From assembly GCA_964446585.1 (NCBI GenBank), contig CAYUPI010000023.1, forward strand, positions 1 through 64,000: DNA of 64,000 bases, read 5' to 3'. Made by a program: the position numbers and the translations under genes. Below are positions 17,498-26,535 of this stretch, piece by piece; within the stretch, counting starts at the first letter, position 1, and each line of letters starts with the position of its first letter. The notes beneath the pieces were generated by a model. The model ran no database searches and had not been told where the DNA came from. It was given only the letters and a program-made list of their open reading frames with translations. Source of the DNA: CAYUPI01 sp964446585 (GTDB lineage Bacteria; Verrucomicrobiota; Verrucomicrobiia; Limisphaerales; UBA8199).

Positions 17498-18412
17498 TTG
17501 TATTCCTTTTCCACTTGTTGGAATTCCCATCGGCACACCGATGGCCGCGCCATGTTGCAGGAGATCCGGCAACTGGGCTTTGAGCACGCCGAACTGAGTC
17601 ACGGCACGCGCATCAGCCTGCTGCCAGGCATTCTCGAAGCCGTGGACGCTGGCGAGATTAAGATTTCCAGTCTTCACAATTTTTGTCCGCTGCCGATCGG
17701 CGTCAATTATTCCGCGCCAAACCTCTACCAGTTTTCGGCCGAACGGCCACGGGAGCGGGAACTGGCGGCTCGCTACACCCTCAAGACGATGGAGTTTGCC
17801 GGTCGGGTCAAAGCCCCCGTCGTCGTCCTCCACGCAGGAAGCATCGACATGAAGCCTTACACCGACAAGTTGCTTGGCCTGCTCGAGCGCGGCGAAAAGG
17901 AGACTGCTCGCTACGAAAAACACTGCGAAGAGCTGGATTCGAGGCGGGAGGCGCGGAAAGAGCCGTTCCTGGAACGCATCAAAGAAGCGCTCAAAAAATT
18001 GTTGCCCGAGGCCGAAGCTCGCGGCCTGAAACTGGGGCTGGAGAACCGCCAGGGCCTCGAGGAATTACCTCTCGAAAGCGATTACCAGTTCCTCTTTCGC
18101 GAACTGACCAGCCCCAGCCTGGTTTATTGGCACGATACCGGCCATGCTCAAATTAAGGAAAATCTTGGGTTCATCCATCACGCCATGCACTTGGAATCTC
18201 TGCGCGAGCGCCTCTGGGGATTCCATATCCATGATGTCGCGTTTCCGGGCCGCGATCACTGCGCGCCGGGCGCCGGCACCGTCGATTTCGCCGCGCTCAA
18301 GCCCTTTGTAAAGCCGGAACACGTCAAAGTTTTCGAGCTGGGACCGGATGTCCCGCTGGACCAGCTCAAGGAAGGCGTCGCGCGGGTGATTGCGATCTGG
18401 GGAAAAGAATGA
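17498..18412 (+). CDS. Sugar phosphate isomerase/epimerase-like TIM barrel
   Basis: This 304-residue protein has the xylose-isomerase-like TIM barrel (AP endonuclease 2 fold). Its pattern is YSFSTCWNSHRHTDG, FEHAELSHG, VVVLHAGSID, KLGLENRQGLEELP, VYWHDTGHAQIKE and GFHIHDVAFPGRDHCAPGAG. The repeated His, Glu and Asp residues (HAGS, GLENR, WHDTGHA, FHIHD) form the divalent-metal site. The start is a TTG at 17498, 5 bp after rpsU, because the conserved first strand begins right there. It is probably co-transcribed with rpsU. The substrate is unknown; such proteins are very abundant in Verrucomicrobiota and Planctomycetes. Confidence 0.82.
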   Translation: MYSFSTCWNSHRHTDGRAMLQEIRQLGFEHAELSHGTRISLLPGILEAVDAGEIKISSLHNFCPLPIGVNYSAPNLYQFSAERPRERELAARYTLKTMEFAGRVKAPVVVLHAGSIDMKPYTDKLLGLLERGEKETARYEKHCEELDSRREARKEPFLERIKEALKKLLPEAEARGLKLGLENRQGLEELPLESDYQFLFRELTSPSLVYWHDTGHAQIKENLGFIHHAMHLESLRERLWGFHIHDVAFPGRDHCAPGAGTVDFAALKPFVKPEHVKVFELGPDVPLDQLKEGVARVIAIWGKE

Positions 18413-18440
18413 AACGCATCTTGTTTCATCAAGGACTGCG

Positions 18441-19796
18441 ATGATCTTCAGTAATCCCCAACCCGGCCCGTTGCAGCGAACGGCGACAGACATCGTCCGG
18501 AGACTGCAGTCAGCCGGTTTCCCGGCTTTTTGGGTCGGCGGCTGCGTGCGCGATATCCTCCTGGGTCGCGAACCTGATGATTACGACATCGTCACCGCCG
18601 CCCTGTCTGAACAAGTGGAAAGGCTTTTTGCGCGCACCCTCTCGGTCGGCAGGAAATTCGGCGTGATCGTTGTCGTTGAAGGAGAGCACCAGTTCCAGGT
18701 AGCCACTTTCCGGGCTGAGGCCGATTACCAGGATGGCCGGCACCCGGGCCGGTTGACCTTCGGTGACGCGTGCGCCGATGCTTGCCGGCGTGATTTTACT
18801 GTCAACGGCCTGTTTTACGACCCGGTGCAAAATCAATTGCGCGACTGGGTCGGCGGCGAGGCCGATTTGCGGGCCAGGTTGATTCGCACGATCGGTTCGC
18901 CGGCCGAACGCTTTGCCGAAGACCACTTGCGATTGCTTCGGGCCGTCCGCCTGGCAGCCCAGCTTGAGTTTCAGATCGAGGAGGCCACTTTCGCCGCGGT
19001 GAAGGCCAACGCGCCTCGAATTCGGGACATCAGCGCCGAACGCATCCGCGAGGAATTGTGCAAACTTTTTTGTGCGCCCCACGCCGGACGCGGGCTGGAA
19101 CTGCTGCGCCAGAGCGACTTGCTCGAACAAGTGCTTCCGGAACTGGCTGCTACGATCACGTGCGAGCAATCACCCGATTATCACCCCGAAGGGACCGTGT
19201 TCGACCACCTCAAACTGATGCTCGAGCATCTGAAGCCAGACGCCGGCCCATCCGTGGCCTGGGCCGTGCTGCTCCACGACGTGGCCAAACCGGTCACCTC
19301 TTCGAAGGACCCGATCACCGGTAGCATCCATTTCTATGGCCACGAAAAGGTCGGCGCTGAGATGGCCCGGGAAATCCTGGAGCGGCTGCGGTTTCCGCGC
19401 AAACAAACCGATGACATCGTCTTGGCTGTGCTCAACCACATGCAGTTCAAGGACGCTCGCGAGATGCGCCAGGCCTCTCTCCGCCGGCTGCTCCTGCGCC
19501 CGACCTTCCCGCTGGAGCTCGAATTGCATCGGCTCGATTGCCTCGGCTCGCACGGGCGGCTCGACGTCTATGATTTCCTGGTCGAGCAAGCCCGGCTGCT
19601 GCAACAACAGCTTCAAATCCGACCGCCCCTACTCAAGGGCCATGATTTGATCGCGCTGGGCATGAAACCAGGTCCTGAAATGGGCGCCCTGCTGGACGAG
19701 CTGCGCGAGAAACAGTTGGCGGATGAATTAAAGACACCCACCGAAGCGCTTGACTGGGTCCGTGTGCGCTTTAATCGGTCTGAAAGCCCGCCCTGA
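18441..19796 (+). CDS. CCA-adding enzyme / poly(A) polymerase family nucleotidyltransferase
   Basis: This class II tRNA nucleotidyltransferase-type protein has 451 residues. The head has FWVGGCVRDILLGREPDDYDIVT, giving the G-G-x-V-R-D motif and the Asp-x-Asp equivalent, then FGVIVVVEGEHQFQVATFR. The neck has RRDFTVNGLFYDP and FAEDHLRLLRAVRLAAQLEF. A C-terminal HD domain carries HPEGTVFDHLKLMLEHL and AVLLHDVAKP. It extends or repairs tRNA 3' CCA ends, or adds A tails; the two activities cannot be separated by eye. I chose ATG 18441 (MIFSNPQPGP), 28 bp after the isomerase stop. The encoded tRNA-Arg at 43 kb already carries CCA. Confidence 0.9.
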   Translation: MIFSNPQPGPLQRTATDIVRRLQSAGFPAFWVGGCVRDILLGREPDDYDIVTAALSEQVERLFARTLSVGRKFGVIVVVEGEHQFQVATFRAEADYQDGRHPGRLTFGDACADACRRDFTVNGLFYDPVQNQLRDWVGGEADLRARLIRTIGSPAERFAEDHLRLLRAVRLAAQLEFQIEEATFAAVKANAPRIRDISAERIREELCKLFCAPHAGRGLELLRQSDLLEQVLPELAATITCEQSPDYHPEGTVFDHLKLMLEHLKPDAGPSVAWAVLLHDVAKPVTSSKDPITGSIHFYGHEKVGAEMAREILERLRFPRKQTDDIVLAVLNHMQFKDAREMRQASLRRLLLRPTFPLELELHRLDCLGSHGRLDVYDFLVEQARLLQQQLQIRPPLLKGHDLIALGMKPGPEMGALLDELREKQLADELKTPTEALDWVRVRFNRSESPP

Positions 19797-20052
19797 AAAC
19801 AAACTTTCCTTTTAGACGTCTAAACGTAAAGTGTAGCTGCTGATTGGCAGTCGTCCAATCATGGAGGGTGCGATTCCGTTTCTCCCCTCACGCACGTTGC
19901 ACAACTTGTTCAAGCGTCCGAACAAATTCTTGGCTGTCCGTGATCGAGGGCAGCGGCTCTTTTTGAAGATTGTTCGCTCTTGGCTTGACTCTTTCCAAGT
20001 CCGATGGAAAGTGACCGTGTAGCACTCGAAATTTCGGTGATGGGCCCATTTT

Positions 20053-21246
20053 ATGAATGGAAAGAGCTGGAGCCGGCGCGCATTCCTTGGACGGACTCTG
20101 GTGCTGGGCGCTGGCGCACCGCTGGCATTGCGCTTAACGCCCGCCCAAGTGCTGGGCGCCGAAACCACGGGCCAGTCCAACCGCTCACGGCTTAGTGCGC
20201 TCCGCCCGGATTCGAAAGTCGCGATTGTCCGCTGCCGTTCTTACGGAAGCGAAGTTCGCGAGGCGATGGCCAAATGCTTTGATTTGCTTGGCGGCCTTGG
20301 TTCGCTCGTAAAGAACAAAACGGTCACTGTGAAGCTGAATCTCACCGGGACCAACTTCACGCCGTATCTCGGCCGGCCGGTCGGTGAAACTTATATGACC
20401 CATTACGCGACGGCCTTGGCGCTTGGCTCACTGCTCTTCGCCGCGGGCGCGCGGCGGGTGCGCTTTGTGGAATCCACCCAGAGCCGAGCGGAGCTGGGAG
20501 CGACACTCGCCCTGGCAGACTGGGATGTCAAAGCTCTGGAAGCTCTTGGCAGAGTCGAATTCGAGAACACTCGCAACCTCGGCAAGAGCAAAACCTACGC
20601 TCACCTTCCAGTGCCCACTGGCGGATACGTGTTTTCGACGCTGGACCTCAACCAGGCGTACGCCGACACCGACGTGATGATTTCGCTGGCCAAGCTTAAG
20701 AACCACATCACCGCCGGTGTGACGCTCTCGATGAAAAACCTCTTTGGCCTGACGCCCAACTCGCTCTACGGCGATCAGGCCGGCGATGAAGACGCCACCG
20801 CTGGACGCGGGCCGTTGCATAATCCAACCGGGTTCGAGAAAATCCGTTTGCCCGGCCTGAAAGCGGGCATCACTTCAACCGATCCCACCTGGCGCGTGCC
20901 GCGAATTGTCGTGGATGTGTGCGCGGCGCGGCCGATCCAACTGGCGATCATCGACGGCATCACCGCGATGAACGGCGGCGAGGGACCGTGGTGCAGCGAG
21001 GCAGCCCAGATCAAGTTCACCCAGCCGGGCGTGCTCATCGCCGGACTCAATCCCGTAGCCACCGACACAGTCGCCACCGCGGCGATGGGCTATGAAAACC
21101 CGCGCGCGACCCGCGGTACCAAACCCTTCGGCTTCTGCGACAATCATCTGCTCCTGGCCGAACAAGCCGGATTGGGCAGCGCTGACCTTGCCCGGATCGA
21201 CGTCCGCGGCACGCCGGTTGTCCACGTGAGGTATCCCTACGGGTAA
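20053..21246 (+). CDS. Tat-exported DUF362 family protein
   Basis: This 397-residue protein has a twin-arginine signal (SWSRRAFLGRTLVLGAGAPLAL), so it is exported folded. The body matches DUF362: KVAIVRCRSYGSEVREAMAK, VTVKLNLTG, ISLAKLKNHITAGVTLSMKN, then LAIIDGITAMNGGEGPW and GLNPVATDTVATAAMGYENP. DUF362 proteins are often linked to iron-sulfur proteins, but no Cys cluster is visible here. Its function is unknown. The 256 bp upstream (19797-20052) hold no gene that I can support. It lies on the same strand as the CCA enzyme but too far away to assume one operon. Confidence 0.82.
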   Translation: MNGKSWSRRAFLGRTLVLGAGAPLALRLTPAQVLGAETTGQSNRSRLSALRPDSKVAIVRCRSYGSEVREAMAKCFDLLGGLGSLVKNKTVTVKLNLTGTNFTPYLGRPVGETYMTHYATALALGSLLFAAGARRVRFVESTQSRAELGATLALADWDVKALEALGRVEFENTRNLGKSKTYAHLPVPTGGYVFSTLDLNQAYADTDVMISLAKLKNHITAGVTLSMKNLFGLTPNSLYGDQAGDEDATAGRGPLHNPTGFEKIRLPGLKAGITSTDPTWRVPRIVVDVCAARPIQLAIIDGITAMNGGEGPWCSEAAQIKFTQPGVLIAGLNPVATDTVATAAMGYENPRATRGTKPFGFCDNHLLLAEQAGLGSADLARIDVRGTPVVHVRYPYG

Positions 21247-21642
21247 GGCGCGCTGGTCTGGGTTTTTGGCATTCGGCCAAGTTCGCCGCCGGGGGTTGTC
21301 GCTACGCCACCCCCATAGAACTTGTTCACTGCTCACTCTGCCTCGACTCGTAGGCTGAACGACTGCCTCGAGTTCGGAATTGCAAAATGGCTCGCCACCA
21401 CGAGGCGAAACGCGCCTCGACTAAGGCGACTTCCGACTGCCATTCGGTGAATAAATTGTGAATAAGAATTCCTTGTCGCCCCCATTATTCCTGCTAAGAG
21501 AAACTTGAGCTAGGCGCATAGGGCAGCTCCCGCCACAGACGCAGGCATGGGTCACGGATAGCGCTTGGGTCGGCGGAACGCGCCACTGGTTGCCGGGCGA
21601 ACGGACGCTCGGTCGGCGCTGGAATTCAGAAGGGCACAAATT
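21247..21642. other. Gene-poor stretch with small hairpin
   Basis: About 400 bp without a supported gene. It contains a near-duplicated phrase (TGCCTCGACT and TGCCTCGAGT, roughly 40 bp apart) and a hairpin CGAGGCG-AAACG-CGCCTCG at 21401-21419 with no T-tract. Short frames here look random. Confidence 0.4.
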
Positions 21643-22425
21643 ATGATCCGCGGGCGGATCCAAAAGGCCGTACTAGCGACGCGCCACTCGCGCAGGGCAC
21701 TATCCCTCCGCCAACCGCTCGCCCTCGATCCGCCTGCGGCCTACAATCCCGAGATACCATCTCCTGCGAACGGAACCCGGAGGCTCGCCCTTGCCCGAAC
21801 TGATCCCAGCCAGAGCTCAGGGCCGCAGCTCCGCTTCGAGCCGATCACCCTCGACTGGGCCAGCGAGATCAATCGTATATGGGCCGAAGGAGGCGCCAAC
21901 ACCTTGCAACTGGCTAAAATCGTCAGCATGGCCAGGAAGCAACTGCCGCGAGGCCACTGGTCAGCGCTTTGGCGCTTGCCGCAAATGCCCTTCTCCAAGC
22001 GGAAAGCCGATATGCTCGTTCGCATCGCGCGGCTGGCCGGACTAAATGAGAAAACTTTTGCTCATTTGCCCCGCGGCTGGAGTATCCTCTATCAACTGGC
22101 CCGGCTCGATCTCGATCAGTTGGAAAGGCTTGTCCGCGAGGGCAGCGTCAATCCGGAACTGACACTCGCCGAGGCCAGGAAACTCACCCGCCGCAGCGCG
22201 ACCCATAGTGCCGGGCCGAAGCGTCCCCCCGTTCGGGCACTGCTCAGTAAACTCGCCAGGCTTGTCGAAGAAACTCTGTCAGGGTGGTCCCTTGACCAGC
22301 GCGACTTCGCCAACGCCATGCTTCGCGAAATTCTTCGGTGGATCGAAAAAGGGCCGCCTTCCATTCCGAACAGCCCCGCACCCTCCAGCGCCAGGCATAA
22401 CGCATTTCCCACCCATAGCTATTGA
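21643..22425 (+). CDS. DUF3102-like protein
   Basis: This predicted product of 260 residues starts at ATG 21643; the frame is open from 21565. The N-terminal 60 residues are Arg/Ser/Pro-rich and likely disordered. A helical core follows: WASEINRIWAEGGANTLQLA, ARKQLPRGHWSALW, MPFSKRKADMLVRIARLAGL, FAHLPRGWSILYQLARLDLD, then GSVNPELTLAEARKLTRR. This order (a helix, then a K-x-G/H-W-x-x-W-like segment, then ARKADMLxRIAR and LPxGWxxLYxLAxL) matches DUF3102-type proteins, which are seen in phages, plasmids and ParB/KilA contexts. The molecular function is unknown. It lies 16 bp upstream of the 980-aa secreted protein gene, at the start of the accessory region. Confidence 0.6.
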   Translation: MIRGRIQKAVLATRHSRRALSLRQPLALDPPAAYNPEIPSPANGTRRLALARTDPSQSSGPQLRFEPITLDWASEINRIWAEGGANTLQLAKIVSMARKQLPRGHWSALWRLPQMPFSKRKADMLVRIARLAGLNEKTFAHLPRGWSILYQLARLDLDQLERLVREGSVNPELTLAEARKLTRRSATHSAGPKRPPVRALLSKLARLVEETLSGWSLDQRDFANAMLREILRWIEKGPPSIPNSPAPSSARHNAFPTHSY

Positions 22426-22441
22426 GTAACCAAAATATCTC

Positions 22442-25384
22442 ATGAAAACCAACTGCCTCCTTACCTACCTGCTGTTCGTTCTGCCGGCCGCCTTCCCCGC
22501 CCAGACCGCCTCGCCGTCTGGGGAAACGACAACAAAGGCCATCGACTCAGCCCCCGCCAGCTCTGATACCTATGCTGTGCTAGAACGCGGCGCCCACCAC
22601 ACAATCTGGCAACGCCTCACGGTTGATGCGCAAGGTGTCACGAACACTCATTCTTATACCGAACTGGCCACCGGGCTCAATTTTTGGAACCCGGCCATCA
22701 GCCGTTGGGAAGAAACAAAGGAACTCTTTCAAATTTCCGACAAAGGCTATGCAGTTGCTACCAACGGCCAGCACAAGCTGATCGTGGCACCGGATATCGC
22801 CGCTCCAGGTGGCGCCATTGACTTTCTTGGCCCGGATTCCCAGCGCCTCCTCAGCAGCCCAATAGGTTTGGCGTTCCGGGATACTGGCAGCGGCAAGACG
22901 GTTCTTATCGCCGGAGTCACGAATTGCGTGGGGGAAATGGCACAACCAAACGTCATCCTGTACCCGAAATCGTTCGACACACTCAAGGCTGCTATATCAT
23001 ACACCTATCGACGTGGGGGCATCGAGCAGGATGTTATTCTGTATCAGAAACTTCCATCGCCTGCTGACTACGGCTTTGACCCGGAGACGACTGCATGCGA
23101 GATGTGGACGGAATTTTTCAGCGCACCTCATCCAGCCGTGAGCGAAGTAGATGCCTCGGGGGACCAGGCTCTAGCTTTCGGCCAGACACAAATGGGTCGC
23201 GGCGTCGCGTACCTCCTGAGCGACTCCGAGCTCCAGCCCGTGCCATTGCAGAAGACATGGGCTGTCATTGATGAGCGCAAGTTCCTGGTCGAAAGCGTGC
23301 CCTACGGGACGCTGAAGCCGCTCTTGGCCAAGCTCCAGGCCGGCGTCGAGGCTCCAACTAAAGGCCGAGTAACCAGCGCAAGCTTCTCTGACCGAACAGG
23401 ATTTGTCGCCCGAGCGCTCCAGCATAAGCCGAACGCCGCTCCCGCGACGCAATTGGCGAGCATCCGTCCCGGGCAACAGCGCCGTGCGACAGGCCTTTGC
23501 CTGGATTATCAGACTCTCAACACCAGCCAGACAAACTACACGTTCGCTTCCGATACAACCTATTACATCTCATCAAGCGTGGATTTGGCTGGCACGAATA
23601 CTGTCATAGAAGGCGGAACTGTAATCAAATTCACTAACAACACCTCTGCCAAGCTCAATTTCACGCAAGGGGGCCTGGGCTGTAAAACGGGTCCCTACAG
23701 AATGGCCATACTGACTTCAAAGGACGATAATTCAGTTGGCGAAGCTATCTCCGGGTCAACTGGCTCTCCGACGAACTATCCAGGTGCGACCTACCTCTCC
23801 TCCCCCGCAGCAACCCTGCAGTACCTCCGCTTTTGCTACGCTGGGACAGCCGTGGACGGAGGACATGAGGCTCATTCGGCTCTCCATTGTCAATTCATTG
23901 GGTGCACAACTGGCATCTCTCAGGATGAGTCCGACATCGTTCTAAGAAATGTTCTATTTGCCCAGTGCGGGACCTGCGCCAAAACCCACGACAATGTCTT
24001 TGGCGAGCACCTGACTGTCGATGCGTGCTCTACGTTTGCGTGGGAGCACGTAAACGACGGCTGGATCACCAACAGCATCTTCACGGGGGTCTCTACCGTT
24101 GGCCCGGTCACGCTCTACTACAGTCTCCAGCAATCCAGCAGCGGCGGAATCTACCAAGCGGCCGGAGCGGGCAGCTATTATCTCTGCGACGGCAGCACCA
24201 ACCGAAACGCCGGTACGACGAATATCGATCCGAATCTCATCTCGGACCTGCGGCAAAAGACTACCTATCCACCCATCCTCTACTCGAATATCACGATAAC
24301 CACCAACACCACCTTATCACCTCAAGCTCAGCGCGATACGGACGCACCGGATATCGGCTATCATTACGATCCCGTGGACCACATCGCCAGCTTGCTAAAC
24401 TTTACTAACTGTTCCTTGACCGTGGCCCCAGGCACGGTCATTGCTTGCTACAACTCAGCGGGCATCTGGCTGCAGGACGGTAGTTCCATTTACTCCGTCG
24501 GCACACCGCTGCTGCCCATCTGGTACACACGCTACCAGGCCGTCCAGGAGCAGCCAGTCCCCCTTGGCCAATCGACGCCGCCCTCGGGTGTCTGCGTGGC
24601 GACCTTCCACTACGGGAGCGTGGGACCCACCGCCGTGTACCGCTTCTGCCGGTTCAGTTGTCCGGCCAATGGCGGCTACCACTTCGACCACTACAGCAGT
24701 TGGAGCCACACGTCGCTCCTGGTGCAGGATTGCGAGCTCTGGGGCGGCAACAACATTTTTACCGGCAACCCAAACACGCTCGCGACCCTCAAGGACAACC
24801 TTTTCGCACGGTGCTTTGAGGTTTACGCCTACACCCTCTGGACCAACACCCTCGCTGTTTCCAACAACCTTTGCTGGGCGGTCCCGAATGTTTCCATGCG
24901 ATCGGGCAATACGGCCCCATGGACCGTGTATAACAACCTGTTCGATTCCTGTTGGATCGGCAGCACCGGTCCGCTGCCCGGGAGTGGTTTCAATGCCTAC
25001 TGGAACTGCAACAAGCAGCTCAATCCCACCAACGCCAGCGACATCACGCTGACCAACGCCATCGCCTACCAATCCGGCCCGCTCGGCGATTTTTACCAGG
25101 CGACGAACAGCGTGTTGATCAACAACGGAAGCTGCAGTGCAGACCTGGCCAGCCTCTACCACTACACCACCACGACCAATCAGGCAAAGGAGGCAGCGTC
25201 CATAGTCGATATCGGCTTTCATTATGTGGCCACGGATGCCAACGGTATGCCTATTGACACGGACGGCGACGGCCTTGCTGACTTCCTAGCCGATAAGAAT
25301 GGGAATGGATTAACTGATTTCGGCGAATTTCCCTTCGGCATAACGATTGAGAATCCAGCTAATGGTTCGATCATTAACAAATAG
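22442..25384 (+). CDS. Large secreted right-handed beta-helix protein
   Basis: This 980-residue exported protein has a signal peptide (LLTYLLFVLPAAFPAQT). Residues 40-330 form an N-terminal domain (YAVLERGAHHTIWQRLTVD, GLNFWNPAISRWEETKE) seen in many Limisphaerales-type secreted proteins. Residues 360-900 are rich in parallel beta-helix rungs (TVIEGGTVIKFTNN, LRFCYAGTAVDGGHEAHSAL, IVLRNVLFAQCG, NLFARCFEVYAYTLWTN). The end has thrombospondin-3-like calcium loops, DTDGDGLADFLADKNGNGL, and stops abruptly after ENPANGSIIN. Related proteins usually continue there into Ig-like domains, so a C-terminal truncation is possible. A role in binding or degrading polysaccharide is inferred only from the fold. 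Confidence 0.7.
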   Translation: MKTNCLLTYLLFVLPAAFPAQTASPSGETTTKAIDSAPASSDTYAVLERGAHHTIWQRLTVDAQGVTNTHSYTELATGLNFWNPAISRWEETKELFQISDKGYAVATNGQHKLIVAPDIAAPGGAIDFLGPDSQRLLSSPIGLAFRDTGSGKTVLIAGVTNCVGEMAQPNVILYPKSFDTLKAAISYTYRRGGIEQDVILYQKLPSPADYGFDPETTACEMWTEFFSAPHPAVSEVDASGDQALAFGQTQMGRGVAYLLSDSELQPVPLQKTWAVIDERKFLVESVPYGTLKPLLAKLQAGVEAPTKGRVTSASFSDRTGFVARALQHKPNAAPATQLASIRPGQQRRATGLCLDYQTLNTSQTNYTFASDTTYYISSSVDLAGTNTVIEGGTVIKFTNNTSAKLNFTQGGLGCKTGPYRMAILTSKDDNSVGEAISGSTGSPTNYPGATYLSSPAATLQYLRFCYAGTAVDGGHEAHSALHCQFIGCTTGISQDESDIVLRNVLFAQCGTCAKTHDNVFGEHLTVDACSTFAWEHVNDGWITNSIFTGVSTVGPVTLYYSLQQSSSGGIYQAAGAGSYYLCDGSTNRNAGTTNIDPNLISDLRQKTTYPPILYSNITITTNTTLSPQAQRDTDAPDIGYHYDPVDHIASLLNFTNCSLTVAPGTVIACYNSAGIWLQDGSSIYSVGTPLLPIWYTRYQAVQEQPVPLGQSTPPSGVCVATFHYGSVGPTAVYRFCRFSCPANGGYHFDHYSSWSHTSLLVQDCELWGGNNIFTGNPNTLATLKDNLFARCFEVYAYTLWTNTLAVSNNLCWAVPNVSMRSGNTAPWTVYNNLFDSCWIGSTGPLPGSGFNAYWNCNKQLNPTNASDITLTNAIAYQSGPLGDFYQATNSVLINNGSCSADLASLYHYTTTTNQAKEAASIVDIGFHYVATDANGMPIDTDGDGLADFLADKNGNGLTDFGEFPFGITIENPANGSIINK

Positions 25385-25397
25385 ATCAAGAAGAACT

Positions 25398-26390
25398 ATG
25401 GTACCCAATAGGCAAGCACTCCTCTCGGCCGTTCGGCTTTTCATCTACACTTGGACATTCGTCTCGGCGCTGGAGACCACGGCAATGGCGGTCCTCACTA
25501 ACTATGCCAACCGCGCGTTCATGTCGTGCGGCGCCGAACACGCGCTGGTGCTCAAACCGGATGGAACGGTATGGGTCTGGGGAAACAACAGCCACAGCCA
25601 GCAGTTCGGCGGCGCAGTTCCGCCTCGGTTTCCAAGTGCGTATAGCGACCCCGATGGGAACGATTTTGACTTCAATCCCGCCAGGGTACCTGAGGTCCTT
25701 GGTGGGGTCGCAGTCGCTGCTGGAAGCTATCACTCTCTTGTTCTCAAATACGACGGGACTGTGTTGGCTTGGGGCGAGAACGGTAACGGACAGCTTGGCG
25801 TCGGTGACGTCAAGAATAAGGGCACACCCATTCTGATAACAAATTTGTCGAGCGTGGTTGCAATCGCTGGCGGGGAAGATTTTTCGATGGCGGTCCTGCA
25901 GAACGGGGCAGTTAAGTCGTGGGGACACAATCCCTCTGGCGTCCTTGGTATAGGAACGGCAAGCATAAACAGGAGCACTACGCCGACAAACGTTCTTGCG
26001 CTAACAAATGCCGTTGCGGTCGCATGCGGCTATCAACATGCTTTGGCGCTAGATTCAAATGGCACAGTCTGGGGCTGGGGAGACAACGGATACGGTGAAG
26101 TTGGCGATGGCTCCACGGGTGACAGATACGCCAGTGCCCTCTACCGAGAGCAACTCCAAGGCAGTGGATTGATCGCCAGCATGAGTCGTCGAGGCAATTG
26201 CTATGATAATGCGGCGATGGAAGCCTTCTGGAGCACCCTCAAGCGCGAAGCCCTCGAGCAAAGTGCCACCTGGTCCAAGGACCGGGTGCGACGGGAAATC
26301 TTTGAGTACATCGAAGCGATTTATAACCGGAAGAGGCTCCACAGCTCTCTGGGCTACAAATCACCTGTGGACTACGAAACCACAAACTAA
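25398..26390 (+). CDS. RCC1-repeat protein fused in frame to IS3 transposase C-terminus
   Basis: From ATG 25398 the product has a signal-like start (LLSAVRLFIYTWTFVSALE) and four RCC1 blades (HALVLKPDGTVWVWG, HSLVLKYDGTVLAWGENGNG, FSMAVLQNGAVKSWG, HALALDSNGTVWGWGDNGYG). After GEVGDGSTGD the frame changes to IS3 OrfB sequence: RYASALYREQLQ, MSRRGNCYDNAAMEAFWSTL with the last DDE Glu, and YNRKRLHSSLGYKSP. Only about 87 residues of the integrase core remain, so no transposase activity is expected. A full RCC1 propeller normally has seven blades, so this is a truncated secreted protein capped by a transposon remnant. It is probably non-functional. Confidence 0.8.
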   Translation: MVPNRQALLSAVRLFIYTWTFVSALETTAMAVLTNYANRAFMSCGAEHALVLKPDGTVWVWGNNSHSQQFGGAVPPRFPSAYSDPDGNDFDFNPARVPEVLGGVAVAAGSYHSLVLKYDGTVLAWGENGNGQLGVGDVKNKGTPILITNLSSVVAIAGGEDFSMAVLQNGAVKSWGHNPSGVLGIGTASINRSTTPTNVLALTNAVAVACGYQHALALDSNGTVWGWGDNGYGEVGDGSTGDRYASALYREQLQGSGLIASMSRRGNCYDNAAMEAFWSTLKREALEQSATWSKDRVRREIFEYIEAIYNRKRLHSSLGYKSPVDYETTN

Positions 26391-26423
26391 TAACAATGAG
26401 AAAAACCAATTGTGCAGGGTCCA
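26119..26423 (+). mobile_element. IS3-family remnant (3' end only)
   Basis: The segment starts near 26119 inside the RCC1 gene and covers the C-terminal part of the IS3 OrfB transposase, its stop at 26390, and a short tail. The tail ends in TGTGCAGGGTCCA (26411-26423), which looks like an IS3 right terminal repeat ending in CA. No left end, OrfA or first two catalytic Asp residues are present, so the element was cut by a deletion that joined it to RCC1. Confidence 0.7.
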
Positions 26424-26535
26424 AGAAAAGGGGGGAAGGCGGAAGAAGGAAGAGTCATTTGCACTTGGTGTTGGGGAACCTCTATCGACAAAGTCTTAGA
26501 CGCCCTTATGTTCCGAAGGTAGAGTGAATCAGAAT

